Shown one piece after another: positions 51,029 to 59,049 of a DNA stretch of 64,000 nucleotides. Made by a program: the position numbers and the translations under genes. The stretch lies in NCBI RefSeq assembly GCF_947489565.1, contig NZ_CANLEA010000002.1, positions 396,684-460,683 on the forward strand, in the 5' to 3' direction. Within the stretch, counting starts at the first letter, position 1, and each line of letters begins with the position of its first letter. The notes beneath the pieces were generated by a model. The model had not been told where the DNA came from. It saw only the letters and a program-made list of their open reading frames with translations, and ran no database searches. Source of the stretch: an uncultured Kordia sp. (GTDB lineage: Bacteria > Bacteroidota > Bacteroidia > Flavobacteriales > Flavobacteriaceae).

Positions 51029-52135
51029 TTATTCAGAATTCAACTTGAATTCTACTCGTCTGTTTTTCTTTCGTTGTGCAGCTGTATAATTTGGAACTAC
51101 TGGTTTTGAACTTCCAAACCCAAACCATTTAATTCGTGATGCTTCCAATCCTTTAGAAATTAAATACTCTGAAACTGCTTTTGCACGATGTAAAGATAAT
51201 TCTTTATTTCTTCTTACGCTGCCAATATTGTCTGTATGTCCATAGATTTCAATCGTAAGCAAAGGGCTTTTTTCCAAGTATGCATACAACTCGTCTAGCT
51301 CTTTTACCGAAGTTTCTACTAAAATTGCTTTGTCAAATTCAAACAGCACATCGTTAAACGTATAAATTTCATCCTCCTTTATAACAGTTTCAACTTTTAG
51401 TATTTCTGGTTGTTCTTCTGGCGGAAGCATTATTTCACTGTCTACAGATGCAATAGAAACATCATCAATATAATAATACGCAAACTCGTATTCTTGCGCA
51501 CGTTGTATTTGTATTTTATTTGTTTTCCAATTCGAATTAAAATTCCCAATAGAAAAATAGTTTTCAAAACCTGATGCTGTATACGTAAAGGAAATTTTTG
51601 TCCAACCTAGTTTCTCACGATAGAAACGTTCACGATCAATTTCAACTTTACGAAACTTTTTATCGGTTGCCTTTTTAGGTTTAATTTGTTTCTCACAGTA
51701 GTTAGAATGATAACACTTAACCAACTTTTCTTCCGTAAATAAAATATCTAAATCGGTCGTGGCTTTCGTAGATTTTTCGGCCAAGCTCACATAAAACGTA
51801 ACCGTGTATTCCTTTCCTTTTTCTAAAGTTTCTTTTAGAGTTCCTTGAACATATTCTCGATAATTTTTTTCTGTAAACACATAAATTCCTGCATGTGCAA
51901 TTCCGGTTCTTGACTTTTGATATCCGTTGTAATGATTGTAATTTTTCTTTCCTTTATAATTAAAATAATCTGTAGAACCTTTACTAGGCGTACTCCAATC
52001 AGTCACGTTCTTGTCAAATTGTCCCATCGATCGTTCGCAATGCATACAGTCTTCAAAACTTGGGTTTAAGACTAAATTCTGCGAAAATAAAAATGAAGAT
52101 GTTAGAAATATAAAAAGTTGAAAGGTTGTTTTCAT
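51029..52135 (-). CDS. OmpA-family outer-membrane protein
   Basis: A 368-residue protein with a signal peptide (MKTTFQLFIFLTSSFLFSQ). The N-terminal 200 residues resemble a carbohydrate-binding-like lectin fold (LVLNPSFEDCMHCERSMGQF, TVTFYVSLAEKSTKAT). A C-terminal OmpA/MotB domain binds peptidoglycan: TIEIYGHTDNIGSVRRNKEL, LHRAKAVSEYLISKGL, GFGSSKPVVPN. Signal peptide, folded domain and cell-wall anchor suggest an outer-membrane or surface role. Confidence 0.88.
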   Translation of the reverse strand: MKTTFQLFIFLTSSFLFSQNLVLNPSFEDCMHCERSMGQFDKNVTDWSTPSKGSTDYFNYKGKKNYNHYNGYQKSRTGIAHAGIYVFTEKNYREYVQGTLKETLEKGKEYTVTFYVSLAEKSTKATTDLDILFTEEKLVKCYHSNYCEKQIKPKKATDKKFRKVEIDRERFYREKLGWTKISFTYTASGFENYFSIGNFNSNWKTNKIQIQRAQEYEFAYYYIDDVSIASVDSEIMLPPEEQPEILKVETVIKEDEIYTFNDVLFEFDKAILVETSVKELDELYAYLEKSPLLTIEIYGHTDNIGSVRRNKELSLHRAKAVSEYLISKGLEASRIKWFGFGSSKPVVPNYTAAQRKKNRRVEFKLNSE

Positions 52136-52379
52136 TTCATAGAAACGGTTTTGTGCTGAACTTAGTATTTAAATATGAGTTTCATAAAAGTTTAATCGTA
52201 TCATACAACTAACAAATACTCTTTAAAAATATTCGTGTATTCGTGGTTAAACACTCAATACTCAAAAGCCTTTTTATTGCACTTCTTTTGTCACGAATTC
52301 ACAAATTAAATAGTATTTAATTATTTATAAATATATCCACAAACTATCTCTTATGCACAATTAAATCTTCGTTTCAAAC

Positions 52380-52540
52380 GTCAGTTCGAGTGTTTTATCG
52401 AAATAAAATGGAGATAAAATGTATCAAGAACTACTTCGATGTAAAACGTGCTTCTTTTAATATTAGGATACTTTTGAAAGTTAAGTTATCAAAGTACATC
52501 TCGATACAAATTTGTTCTACAAATCCACTCGATGTGACGC
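52380..52540. repeat. Repeat family R1, inverted pair
   Basis: Left unit (52380-52434): head CGTCAGTTCGAGTG, arms AGTTC/GAACT, inner hairpin TTTTAT-CGAA-ATAAAA with a 10-base duplication. Right unit (52491-52540, minus orientation): arms ACATC/GATGT, inner ATTTG-TAGAA-CAAAT. It lies in the 452-base gap between ompA and recJ (52136-52587), which otherwise carries only TTAAAAATATTCGTGTATTC (52217-52236). Confidence 0.85.
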
Positions 52541-52587
52541 TTAACAAATCAAATTCTATTTAAAAACATAAAATTTATGATTGAAAA

Positions 52588-54276
52588 CTACCGAATATCT
52601 CGCAATCGTAATTGCAACGTCGTTTCTCCATTCCATGTATTTTCATCTACAGAATATACCGCATCAAATGGTTTTTTGTTTTGTACTTTAGATAGCTTAT
52701 CGCCTAAATTGAAACCAATTCCATTGATTCTTGGTGATTTTCGTTGTACGGCACTCAGTTTTAAATGATCTTCATCGGCGCCAACACATTTTGCCCAACC
52801 TGTATCTTGCAATTGTGTACTCATAAAAATGGGACTCATGTTTTGCGGACCAAATGGCGCAAATTGTTTGAGAATTCGATAAAATCTTGGTGTTATTTCT
52901 TGAAGTGTGATCTCTTTATCAATCAAAATTTCGGGTGTGAGTAGATTTTTATCGATCGTATTTTTCACCACTTCTTCAAACGCATCTTTAAATGCTTGGT
53001 AATTTTCTTCTTTCAAGGTCAATCCTGCGGCATATTTGTGACCGCCAAACTGAATTAAGTGTTCTTTGCACTGTTCCAAGGCATTGTATACATCAAAACC
53101 TTTGACAGAGCGTGCAGAAGCTGCTAATTTTTCACCACTTTTGGTAAAAACCAACGTCGGACGATAATAGGTTTCTATCAAGCGTGAAGCCACAATTCCA
53201 ATGACACCTTTGTGCCAATTTTCATCGTATACAACCGTGGTAGAGCGTTCTTGTTCTTCTAATTTTTCTATTTGTTGAAAAGCTTCTTTCGTAATTTCCT
53301 GATCAAGCGTGCGTCGTTCAGAATTAAAGGCTTCAATGGACGCTGCGTATTGTTTGGCAACTTCCAGATCGTTCTCGGTAAGCAATTCTACCGCGTGCAA
53401 TCCGTGACTAATTCTTCCTGCCGCATTGATTCGCGGTGCAATCACAAAAACCACATCCGTAATCGTTAAACTATCTTTTTTTAGCTGATTGATAATCGCT
53501 TGGATACCTGCTCTCGGTTTGGAATTAATCACTTTCATTCCAAAATGTGCTAGTGTTCTATTTTCGCCAGTTACAGGAACAATATCGGCCGCAATTGCAG
53601 TGGCTACCAAATCTAAATATGGAAACAAGTCCGTCACTGTTTGCCCTCTTTTTGAACCTAATGCCTGGATCAACTTAAATCCAACTCCACAACCACACAA
53701 TTCATCATACGGATAGGTACAATCATCTCGTTTCGGATCTAAAACTGCGACTGCTTTTGGCAATTCGCTTCCTGGTCGGTGATGATCACAAATCACAATA
53801 TCAATTCCTTTTTCGGTGGCGTATGCTACTTTATCAATCGCTTTAATTCCGCAATCGAGCGTAATAATTAACGAAATATCATTATCAGAAGCATAGTCAA
53901 TTCCTTGAAACGACACTCCATAACCTTCTTCATAACGATCTGGAATATACGTAGCTACATTTGGATAAATCGTCTTTAAATAGGAAGAAACCAATGCTAC
54001 AGAAGTAGTTCCATCTACATCATAATCGCCATACACCAAAATATTTTCTTCATCAGCAATTGCTTTATCAATTCGCGCCACAGCGCTGTCCATATCTTTC
54101 ATCAAAAACGGATCGTGAATCTGTTCAATAGTAGGGCGAAAGAAGTTTTTTGCCTCTTCAAAGGTTTCAATTCCTCTTTGCAATAAAAGTGTTGCGACAA
54201 TTTCGTCTACTTGCAACACTTCCATAAGGTGTTTGATTTTATGTGTTTCTGGTTTTGGTTTTAATGTCCAACGCAT
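52588..54276 (-). CDS. recJ: Single-stranded-DNA exonuclease RecJ
   Basis: A 562-residue DHH nuclease that degrades ssDNA 5' to 3' in recombination and repair. VYGDYDVDGTTSVALVSS holds two metal Asp residues, LDCGIKAIDKVAY another, VICDHHRPG is the DHH box, and QFGGHKYAAGLTL is the DHHA1 motif. The C-terminal OB fold is present. The length is standard. The start region at 54276 lies 40 bases from the left direct repeat of the GIY-YIG element. Confidence 0.95.
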   Translation of the reverse strand: MRWTLKPKPETHKIKHLMEVLQVDEIVATLLLQRGIETFEEAKNFFRPTIEQIHDPFLMKDMDSAVARIDKAIADEENILVYGDYDVDGTTSVALVSSYLKTIYPNVATYIPDRYEEGYGVSFQGIDYASDNDISLIITLDCGIKAIDKVAYATEKGIDIVICDHHRPGSELPKAVAVLDPKRDDCTYPYDELCGCGVGFKLIQALGSKRGQTVTDLFPYLDLVATAIAADIVPVTGENRTLAHFGMKVINSKPRAGIQAIINQLKKDSLTITDVVFVIAPRINAAGRISHGLHAVELLTENDLEVAKQYAASIEAFNSERRTLDQEITKEAFQQIEKLEEQERSTTVVYDENWHKGVIGIVASRLIETYYRPTLVFTKSGEKLAASARSVKGFDVYNALEQCKEHLIQFGGHKYAAGLTLKEENYQAFKDAFEEVVKNTIDKNLLTPEILIDKEITLQEITPRFYRILKQFAPFGPQNMSPIFMSTQLQDTGWAKCVGADEDHLKLSAVQRKSPRINGIGFNLGDKLSKVQNKKPFDAVYSVDENTWNGETTLQLRLRDIR

Positions 54277-54315
54277 GTTTGTTCTGTTTAGATTTTTACT
54301 TTTTTGTTTCGTTTC

Positions 54316-54352
54316 AAAATCTAATTTTATTCTTGGTTTGTTATTCTACTAT
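54316..54352. repeat. Left copy of 37-base direct repeat
   Basis: AAAATCTAATTTTATTCTTG and the following 17 bases match 55327-55363 with four or so changes, 24 bases exactly. The right copy is the last codons and stop of the PP2C gene, so this left copy is a duplicated gene end without the gene. Confidence 0.85.
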
Positions 54353-54360
54353 TTTTCGTT

Positions 54361-54786
54361 TCAAAGTACTTCTCGATACAAATTTGTTGCGCAAATTCAC
54401 TCGAAGTGACGTTCTTGTTTCTCTATAAATTCCAAACGTCTGATCGAGTGAAAACTCCCAAGAGTTTATGTATCGAGATCTACTGAGAAAATCACAATAT
54501 ACTTTTTCGCTTCAAAGTACTTCTCGATACAAATTTGTTGTAAAAATTCACTCGAAGTGACGTTTTTGTTTCTCTATAAATTCCAATCGTCTGATCGAGT
54601 GAAAACTCCCAAGAGTTTTTGTATCGAGATCTACTGAGAAAATCACAATATACTTTTTCGCTTCAAAATACTTCTCGATACAAATTTGTTGCACAAATTC
54701 ACTCGAAGTGACGTTCTTGTTTCTCTATAAACTCCAAACGTCTGATCGAGTGAAAACTCCTAAGAGTTTTTGTATCGAGATCTACT
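54361..54786. repeat. Tandem R1 array, three 151-base units
   Basis: Units start at 54361, 54512 and 54663 and are nearly identical. Each has a minus-orientation R1 (arms ACTTC/GAAGT), a 25-base spacer (TTGTTTCTCTATAAA), and a plus-orientation R1 (CGTCTGATCGAGTG, inner hairpin AAAACTC-CCAA-GAGTTTT, tail TATCGAGATCTACT). The last plus-orientation copy ends at 54786 and supplies the stop codon of the GIY-YIG gene. Together with the leader of recJ it fills 54277-54781. Confidence 0.92.
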
Positions 54787-55081
54787 CGTTTATTCTAAAT
54801 TTCTTTTTGGCTAAATTAGGTAAAGCTTCATACGCATCATTAATTAAAGCTTCTTTTTTAGCGCGCGACCATTTTTTAATTTGTTTCTCAGTATCAATTG
54901 CCATGTTAATATCTGTAAAAGAAGCGTAAAAAACTAAAGACAATGGTCTACGTAAGTATGTGTAACAATTTTTATAGAATCCGCTTTGATGTTGTTCAAA
55001 TCGTTGTTCAAGGTTTGAAGTAACTCCAGTATAATATGAGTTATCAGCGCATTTTAAGATGTATACATACGATTGTTTCAT
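54782..55081 (-). CDS. GIY-YIG nuclease inside the R1 array
   Basis: A 99-residue single-domain GIY-YIG protein (UPF0213/COG2827 type). The fold motif is YVYILKC (6-12) with YYTG (16-19), catalytic Arg27 in NLEQRFEQHQ and Glu65 in DTEKQIKKWSR. C-terminal KLAKKKFRINE tail is basic. Its TAG stop lies in the GATCTACT tail of the adjacent R1 unit. GIY-YIG enzymes nick or cut DNA, which fits a role in repeat spread, though small members have also been linked to DNA repair. It has many relatives in Flavobacteriia. Confidence 0.9.
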   Translation of the reverse strand: MKQSYVYILKCADNSYYTGVTSNLEQRFEQHQSGFYKNCYTYLRRPLSLVFYASFTDINMAIDTEKQIKKWSRAKKEALINDAYEALPNLAKKKFRINE

Positions 55082-55102
55082 TTTCCTGATTTAGTTCTAG
55101 TT

Positions 55103-55311
55103 TCAGAGTACTTCTCGATACTATTTTTCTATGAAAAATCACTCGAAGTGACGTTTTCGTTTCTCTACAAACATTTGAATCCCAAAACGTCTGATCGAGT
55201 GGAATTCTGAAAGAATTTTGTATCGAGATCTACTACAGTATTCAAAATATACTTTTTGTTTTAAAATACTTCTCGATACAAATTTGTTACACAAATTCAC
55301 TCGAAGTGACG
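55103..55311. repeat. R1 array on the other side of the GIY-YIG gene
   Basis: Three R1 copies: minus (55103-55153, inner ATTTTTC-ATA-GAAAAAT), plus (55188-55234, inner AATTC-TGAAA-GAATT), minus (55261-55311, inner like that of the left array). The spacer TTTCTCTACAAA matches the left array. The period here is 158 bases. Confidence 0.9.
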
Positions 55312-55326
55312 ATTGCTGATCCAACA

Positions 55327-55363
55327 AAAATCTAATTTTATTCTTGGTTTATTATTCTAATAA
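55327..55363. repeat. Right copy of 37-base direct repeat
   Basis: This copy is the 3' end of the PP2C gene (last eight codons and stop at 55338) plus 11 bases beyond. It matches 54316-54352. Confidence 0.85.
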
Positions 55364-56078
55364 TTGCCAGATCGTCCATGGGTTTCAACAATTTCTCTTT
55401 TTCTAAAAAAATCATTTTTCCTTGTAACATATCTTCATGATTGGTAGCATTTTGATCAATAGCCAAATAATCAATCATTTCTGTAGTTTCTTCGTAATCT
55501 GTACGTTGACCTAAGCGTTTAAACGTATAGATTCCATCTGTCATAATACTTACATCATCTACATTTTTTAAAGATAACTTCTGATCAAAATTCTCATACC
55601 AAGAAGTAAAATCTTCTTGTAAGTGATAAGCAAAATAATCAGGTTTATCTCCTTGTTCGTATTCCATAATCGTTTGGTTATAAACGATCAATCCATCTCC
55701 AACCGCAATAAGCTCGGCTTCTTTGGTGGCTTTGTCATATACGCACAATATGAGTGTACTTAACAATTCGGCTGTTTCAAGACTTAGATGGTTTTTAATG
55801 TATTTCAATTCTTTGTACAAGGTTTCCATTATTTTATGAAGGACATCTTTCAATGTCTTTTCCTGAAGTTTTAAAAACTCGGTATAAAATAATTCTTGAC
55901 TAATTTTTCTAAGAATCTTTGAAATTATCGTAGATGCAAAATGACTTTCCGTTCCCATTGAACAGCCATCCATGACTGCAATAAGGACTTTACTTTCTCC
56001 AATTTTTGTAGAAACGAGAGCATCTTCACAATGATTTGTATGAAAATCTCCTTTTTTAATACTTGTATATATCTTCAT
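55338..56078 (-). CDS. PP2C-type protein phosphatase
   Basis: A 246-residue Ser/Thr phosphatase-like protein: HTNHCEDALVSTK (metal Asp19), IAVMDGCSMGTESHFAS (Asp37-Gly38 metal ligands), LIAVGDGLIVYN and SIMTDGIYTFKRLG (Asp for the second metal site) follow the PPM order. It is somewhat shorter than classic PP2C and no cognate kinase is adjacent. Its 3' end borders the R1/GIY-YIG element. Confidence 0.82.
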   Translation of the reverse strand: MKIYTSIKKGDFHTNHCEDALVSTKIGESKVLIAVMDGCSMGTESHFASTIISKILRKISQELFYTEFLKLQEKTLKDVLHKIMETLYKELKYIKNHLSLETAELLSTLILCVYDKATKEAELIAVGDGLIVYNQTIMEYEQGDKPDYFAYHLQEDFTSWYENFDQKLSLKNVDDVSIMTDGIYTFKRLGQRTDYEETTEMIDYLAIDQNATNHEDMLQGKMIFLEKEKLLKPMDDLAIIRIINQE

Positions 56079-56170
56079 TTGTGATCACTAATTCCTGATA
56101 CAATTTTCTTCATCTTGAACGCATCAAAATGTGGTTTCTAAATAAAACTGAGGAAAATTATACTACGGAA

Positions 56171-56593
56171 TTAAGAACTGTGAAAATACGTATTGGTTTC
56201 CACTTTTGCAAAACGACGAAACATTTCCATAACGCCGCAATACGTTTCTACCGATAAATCTACTGCACGTTGAATCTTTTTTTCGTTTAAATCTTTCCCG
56301 TAAAAGTGATAATCTAGCGTAACTGTATGATAGTATTTTGGATGTTCTTCTGTCAGTTCGCCAGCTACTTCCATTTTAAATTCATCCACAGTCACTTTCA
56401 TTTTATTCATGATAGACACTACATCCAATCCTGAACAACCTGCTAATGAAGACAACATCATTGCTTTTGGACCTAATCCTTCATTATTTCCACCATTCGC
56501 TGGTGAAGTATCCATCAATACTGTTTGTCCCGTTGGATTATCGGATTCAAACAACATGTTTCCTTTCCATTGTGTCGTAATTTTATGTCCCAT
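56171..56593 (-). CDS. OsmC/Ohr-family peroxiredoxin-like protein
   Basis: A 140-residue protein with the two redox Cys of the OsmC family: Cys53 in LAGCSGLDVVS and Cys119 in VETYCGVMEMF. It probably reduces organic hydroperoxides with a thiol donor. The catalytic Arg cannot be placed with certainty. It is divergent from the AhpD-like gene at 56706 with 112 bases between them. Confidence 0.88.
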   Translation of the reverse strand: MGHKITTQWKGNMLFESDNPTGQTVLMDTSPANGGNNEGLGPKAMMLSSLAGCSGLDVVSIMNKMKVTVDEFKMEVAGELTEEHPKYYHTVTLDYHFYGKDLNEKKIQRAVDLSVETYCGVMEMFRRFAKVETNTYFHSS

Positions 56594-56705
56594 ATTTGAA
56601 GTTCGTTTTGTTTATAATTGCTTAAATTCGCATGAAATACAAAAAATAGTTTTTCACGCAAAGTGAATTCAAAAATACAAGTAATAAATTTAAAAATATA
56701 CGATT

Positions 56706-57296
56706 ATGCCATTAGTAACTCCATTGAATCCAGATCATGATTTGGAAACCAAAGAATTAGCCGAATTTTTTAACGAAACGCTAGGATTTTGTCCAAATTC
56801 TGTTTTGACTATGCAACGCAGACCCGCCATTTCAAAAGCATTTATCAACCTAAATAAAGCTGTTATGGCAAATGAAGGTCGTGTAACTTCTGCTTTAAAG
56901 CGAATGATTGCTTGGGTAAGTAGTAATGCAACAGGTTGTCGCTATTGTCAAGCACACGCTATTAGAGCTGCAGAACGTTACGGAGCAGAACAAGAACAAT
57001 TAGATAATATTTGGGAATATAAAACACATCCAGCATTTTCAGATGCTGAACGTGCTGCACTTGATTTTTCATTGGCAGCTTCTATCATTCCTAATGCAGT
57101 GAATGAAGACATTAAAACTGAATTATACAAACACTGGAACGAAGGTGAAATTGTAGAAATGTTAGGTGTTATTTCATTATTCGGATATTTAAACCGTTGG
57201 AATGATAGTATGGGAACTTCTATTGAAGAAGGCGCTGTAGAAAGTGGAAATCAATACTTAGGAAAACACGGTTGGGAAAAAGGAAAACACGTGTAA
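56706..57296 (+). CDS. AhpD-like carboxymuconolactone decarboxylase family protein
   Basis: A 196-residue protein with the CxxC-x2-H active site TGCRYCQAHAIRAAERYG (Cys78, Cys81, His84) of AhpD-type peroxidases. The surrounding helices fit the CMD fold. It likely has thiol peroxidase or redox activity. The gene at 57300 starts 3 bases after its stop. Confidence 0.88.
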   Translation: MPLVTPLNPDHDLETKELAEFFNETLGFCPNSVLTMQRRPAISKAFINLNKAVMANEGRVTSALKRMIAWVSSNATGCRYCQAHAIRAAERYGAEQEQLDNIWEYKTHPAFSDAERAALDFSLAASIIPNAVNEDIKTELYKHWNEGEIVEMLGVISLFGYLNRWNDSMGTSIEEGAVESGNQYLGKHGWEKGKHV

Positions 57297-57299
57297 AAT

Positions 57300-57806
57300 A
57301 TGCAAGAAGCACAAAATAAATGTCCTCATTGCGGAGCTGAAGTAGCACAAGTAGCTATTATTTGTGAAGACTGTAAATTTCCAATCGCTGGAACAGAAAA
57401 AGAAAAAGCCATTTTTATTGGACGGCAAACGCTCAATATATCAAAAGTAGCAAGTGCGGAAGAAGTAGTGTCCAGAACACAAATTATACTTTATATCGTA
57501 GCTGGTTTTAAAGTTTTAAGTGCTTTTTTAGTCTACACAAATTTCAGGAGTACGTCAGATACCATATTTTATCTGGTTATTGCGCTAATTTTGGGTGTAT
57601 TTGGCTATTTATTACCCAAAAAACCTATCGTTTTTATTCTTGCTTCGCTGGCCGTTATTTTGGGCTATTACTTATTGTTATATCTAGTAAATCCAATATT
57701 AGTATTTAGCGGAATTACTTGGAAATTTATCACTGTTGGTCTGCTTCTTTATGCATTATACACAGTGATGGAAAGTAATAAATTAAAGAAAAAATACAAT
57801 TTATAA
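57300..57806 (+). CDS. Zinc-ribbon membrane protein, unknown
   Basis: A 168-residue protein beginning with a zinc ribbon (CPHC at residues 8-11, CEDC at 24-27), then four hydrophobic spans between about 65 and 155 (IILYIVAGFKVLSAFLVY is one). Zinc-ribbon membrane proteins of this size are common and uncharacterised. Co-transcribed with the AhpD-like gene. Confidence 0.75.
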   Translation: MQEAQNKCPHCGAEVAQVAIICEDCKFPIAGTEKEKAIFIGRQTLNISKVASAEEVVSRTQIILYIVAGFKVLSAFLVYTNFRSTSDTIFYLVIALILGVFGYLLPKKPIVFILASLAVILGYYLLLYLVNPILVFSGITWKFITVGLLLYALYTVMESNKLKKKYNL

Positions 57807-57813
57807 GCATATA

Positions 57814-57846
57814 AAACCCTTATTGTAAGTCAGTAAGGGTTTTTTA
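57814..57846 (+). terminator. Terminator after zinc-ribbon gene
   Basis: Stem AAAACCCTTA/TAAGGGTTTT with an 11-base loop and six T. Confidence 0.9.
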
Positions 57847-57897
57847 TTTGCAGAATAATGACAGGTTTTCGCGAAAAATCGCTCATTTCAAAAAATC

Positions 57898-57931
57898 TTC
57901 ATCTACACTTTTTTGCATTTCGTCTACACTT
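57898..57931 (+). promoter_or_regulatory. Candidate LytTR binding site (direct repeats)
   Basis: TTCATCTACACTT (57898-57910) and TTCGTCTACACTT (57919-57931) differ at one position and start 21 bases apart, i.e. two helical turns. LytTR regulators bind pairs of direct repeats with this spacing. The site lies 83 bases before the first gene of the cluster that ends with a LytTR regulator. Confidence 0.5.
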
Positions 57932-58013
57932 ATTCTTCGTTAGACTGCATTCACGTTTTAATGATTTTTTATGAACTAAAATTGTACTCATAATTGCTCA
58001 TACAATAAAAGAA

Positions 58014-58427
58014 ATGAAAAATTCATTAAACGTATTATTAATCGAAGACAACATGATCGAAATCATGAAGATGAATCGTACGGTTTCATTGCTAAAAGCC
58101 AAACATGAAATAACAGAAGCGAAAAATGCAGAAGAAGCGCTGGCAATTTTAGAAACGAAACAAAATCTACCTGATATCATTTTACTCGATTTAAACATGC
58201 CAAAAATTAATGGCATAGAGTTTTTATCAATTTTAAAAAATGATCCTGATTTACGACATATTCCCACAGTGATTTTGACAACATCTGACAATAGAAAAGA
58301 TATTTTAGAATGTTACCGAATCGGAATTTCTGGCTATATCTTAAAACCATTAAAATACGAAGAGTATGTTTCTAAAATAGAAATCGCACTTTCCTATTGG
58401 TCTATCAACGAATTGAAAAGTGCATAA
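58014..58427 (+). CDS. CheY-like response regulator (receiver only)
   Basis: A 137-residue stand-alone receiver: acidic pocket Glu11-Asp12 (LLIEDNMIEI), phospho-acceptor Asp59 (ILLDLNMPKINGIEF), switch Thr in ILTTSDNRKD and Lys in YILKPLKYEEY. It carries no output domain. It heads the signalling cluster and could act as a shuttle or phosphate sink for the Hpt protein and kinases downstream. Confidence 0.93.
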   Translation: MKNSLNVLLIEDNMIEIMKMNRTVSLLKAKHEITEAKNAEEALAILETKQNLPDIILLDLNMPKINGIEFLSILKNDPDLRHIPTVILTTSDNRKDILECYRIGISGYILKPLKYEEYVSKIEIALSYWSINELKSA

Positions 58428-58506
58428 ACACACTATAAACCCCCAAAATCCCTAAGAACTCGTAAATAATCCCAAAGTATTTAAGTGAACTTAACCTAAC
58501 TGTGCT

Positions 58507-59049
58507 ATGAAAGGAATCATCTTTACAGAATTTTTAGATTTAGTAGAAGACAAGTTTGGATTGGAAATGGTAGATACCATTGTTTCACAATCAAAATTAG
58601 AATCTGAAGGTGCGTATACTGCAATAGGAACGTATCGTTTTTCAGAAATGCTTCAATTGCTACAAAACTTAAGTAGCCATACTAAAATCTCTATTGATGA
58701 TTTACTACTTACCTATGCAGAACATTTTTTTAGCGTTATTGAAAGCAGTTATCCCGGACTGCTAGCAACATATAACGATCCTATTGAAATGTTAGCTTCT
58801 ATCGAAAATCATATTCATGTAGAAGTCCGCAAAATATACCCTGACGCTGAATTGCCCACGTTTGTTGTTCAAGAAAAAACAGCAAACTCATTGACTATGA
58901 TCTATAAATCGAGCAGAGCTATGCATCATTTTGGATTGGGTTTAATGAACAAAACCTTTGAACACTTCAATAGTTCTGCCGAAATTATGCTAGAAAAGAT
59001 AAAAGAAGACGGAACTGAAGTAAAGTTTATCATTAAGAAAAATGAATGA
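58507..59049 (+). CDS. H-NOX haem-binding sensor
   Basis: A 180-residue haem NO/O2-binding protein. It starts MKGIIFTEFLDLVEDKFG, as H-NOX proteins do. The proximal haem ligand should be His104 in NHIHVEVRKI (aligned to the conserved His near position 102), and the propionate-binding Y-x-S-x-R is present as YKSSR (133-137). H-NOX proteins sense nitric oxide and control a partner kinase in many bacteria. The next gene, overlapping by 4 bases, is a histidine kinase, which fits this. Confidence 0.92.
   Translation: MKGIIFTEFLDLVEDKFGLEMVDTIVSQSKLESEGAYTAIGTYRFSEMLQLLQNLSSHTKISIDDLLLTYAEHFFSVIESSYPGLLATYNDPIEMLASIENHIHVEVRKIYPDAELPTFVVQEKTANSLTMIYKSSRAMHHFGLGLMNKTFEHFNSSAEIMLEKIKEDGTEVKFIIKKNE

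Larger units (their letters stand above)
54353..55326. mobile_element. Candidate element: R1 array with GIY-YIG gene
   Basis: About 970 bases between the two direct repeats. It contains, from left to right, three tandem units of 151 bases (each with R1 in both orientations), the GIY-YIG gene on the minus strand, and a further one and a half R1 units. The gene replaces the usual 27-30-base spacer between two R1 copies. No terminal inverted repeat or transposase of an IS type is present. The flanking 37-base duplication is the main sign of insertion. Confidence 0.5.

Noticed and set aside
54361..55311. CRISPR-like repeat-spacer array
   Set aside because: The period is 151-158 bases, the repeats are palindromic and occur in both orientations, the spacers are not unique, and no cas gene is near.
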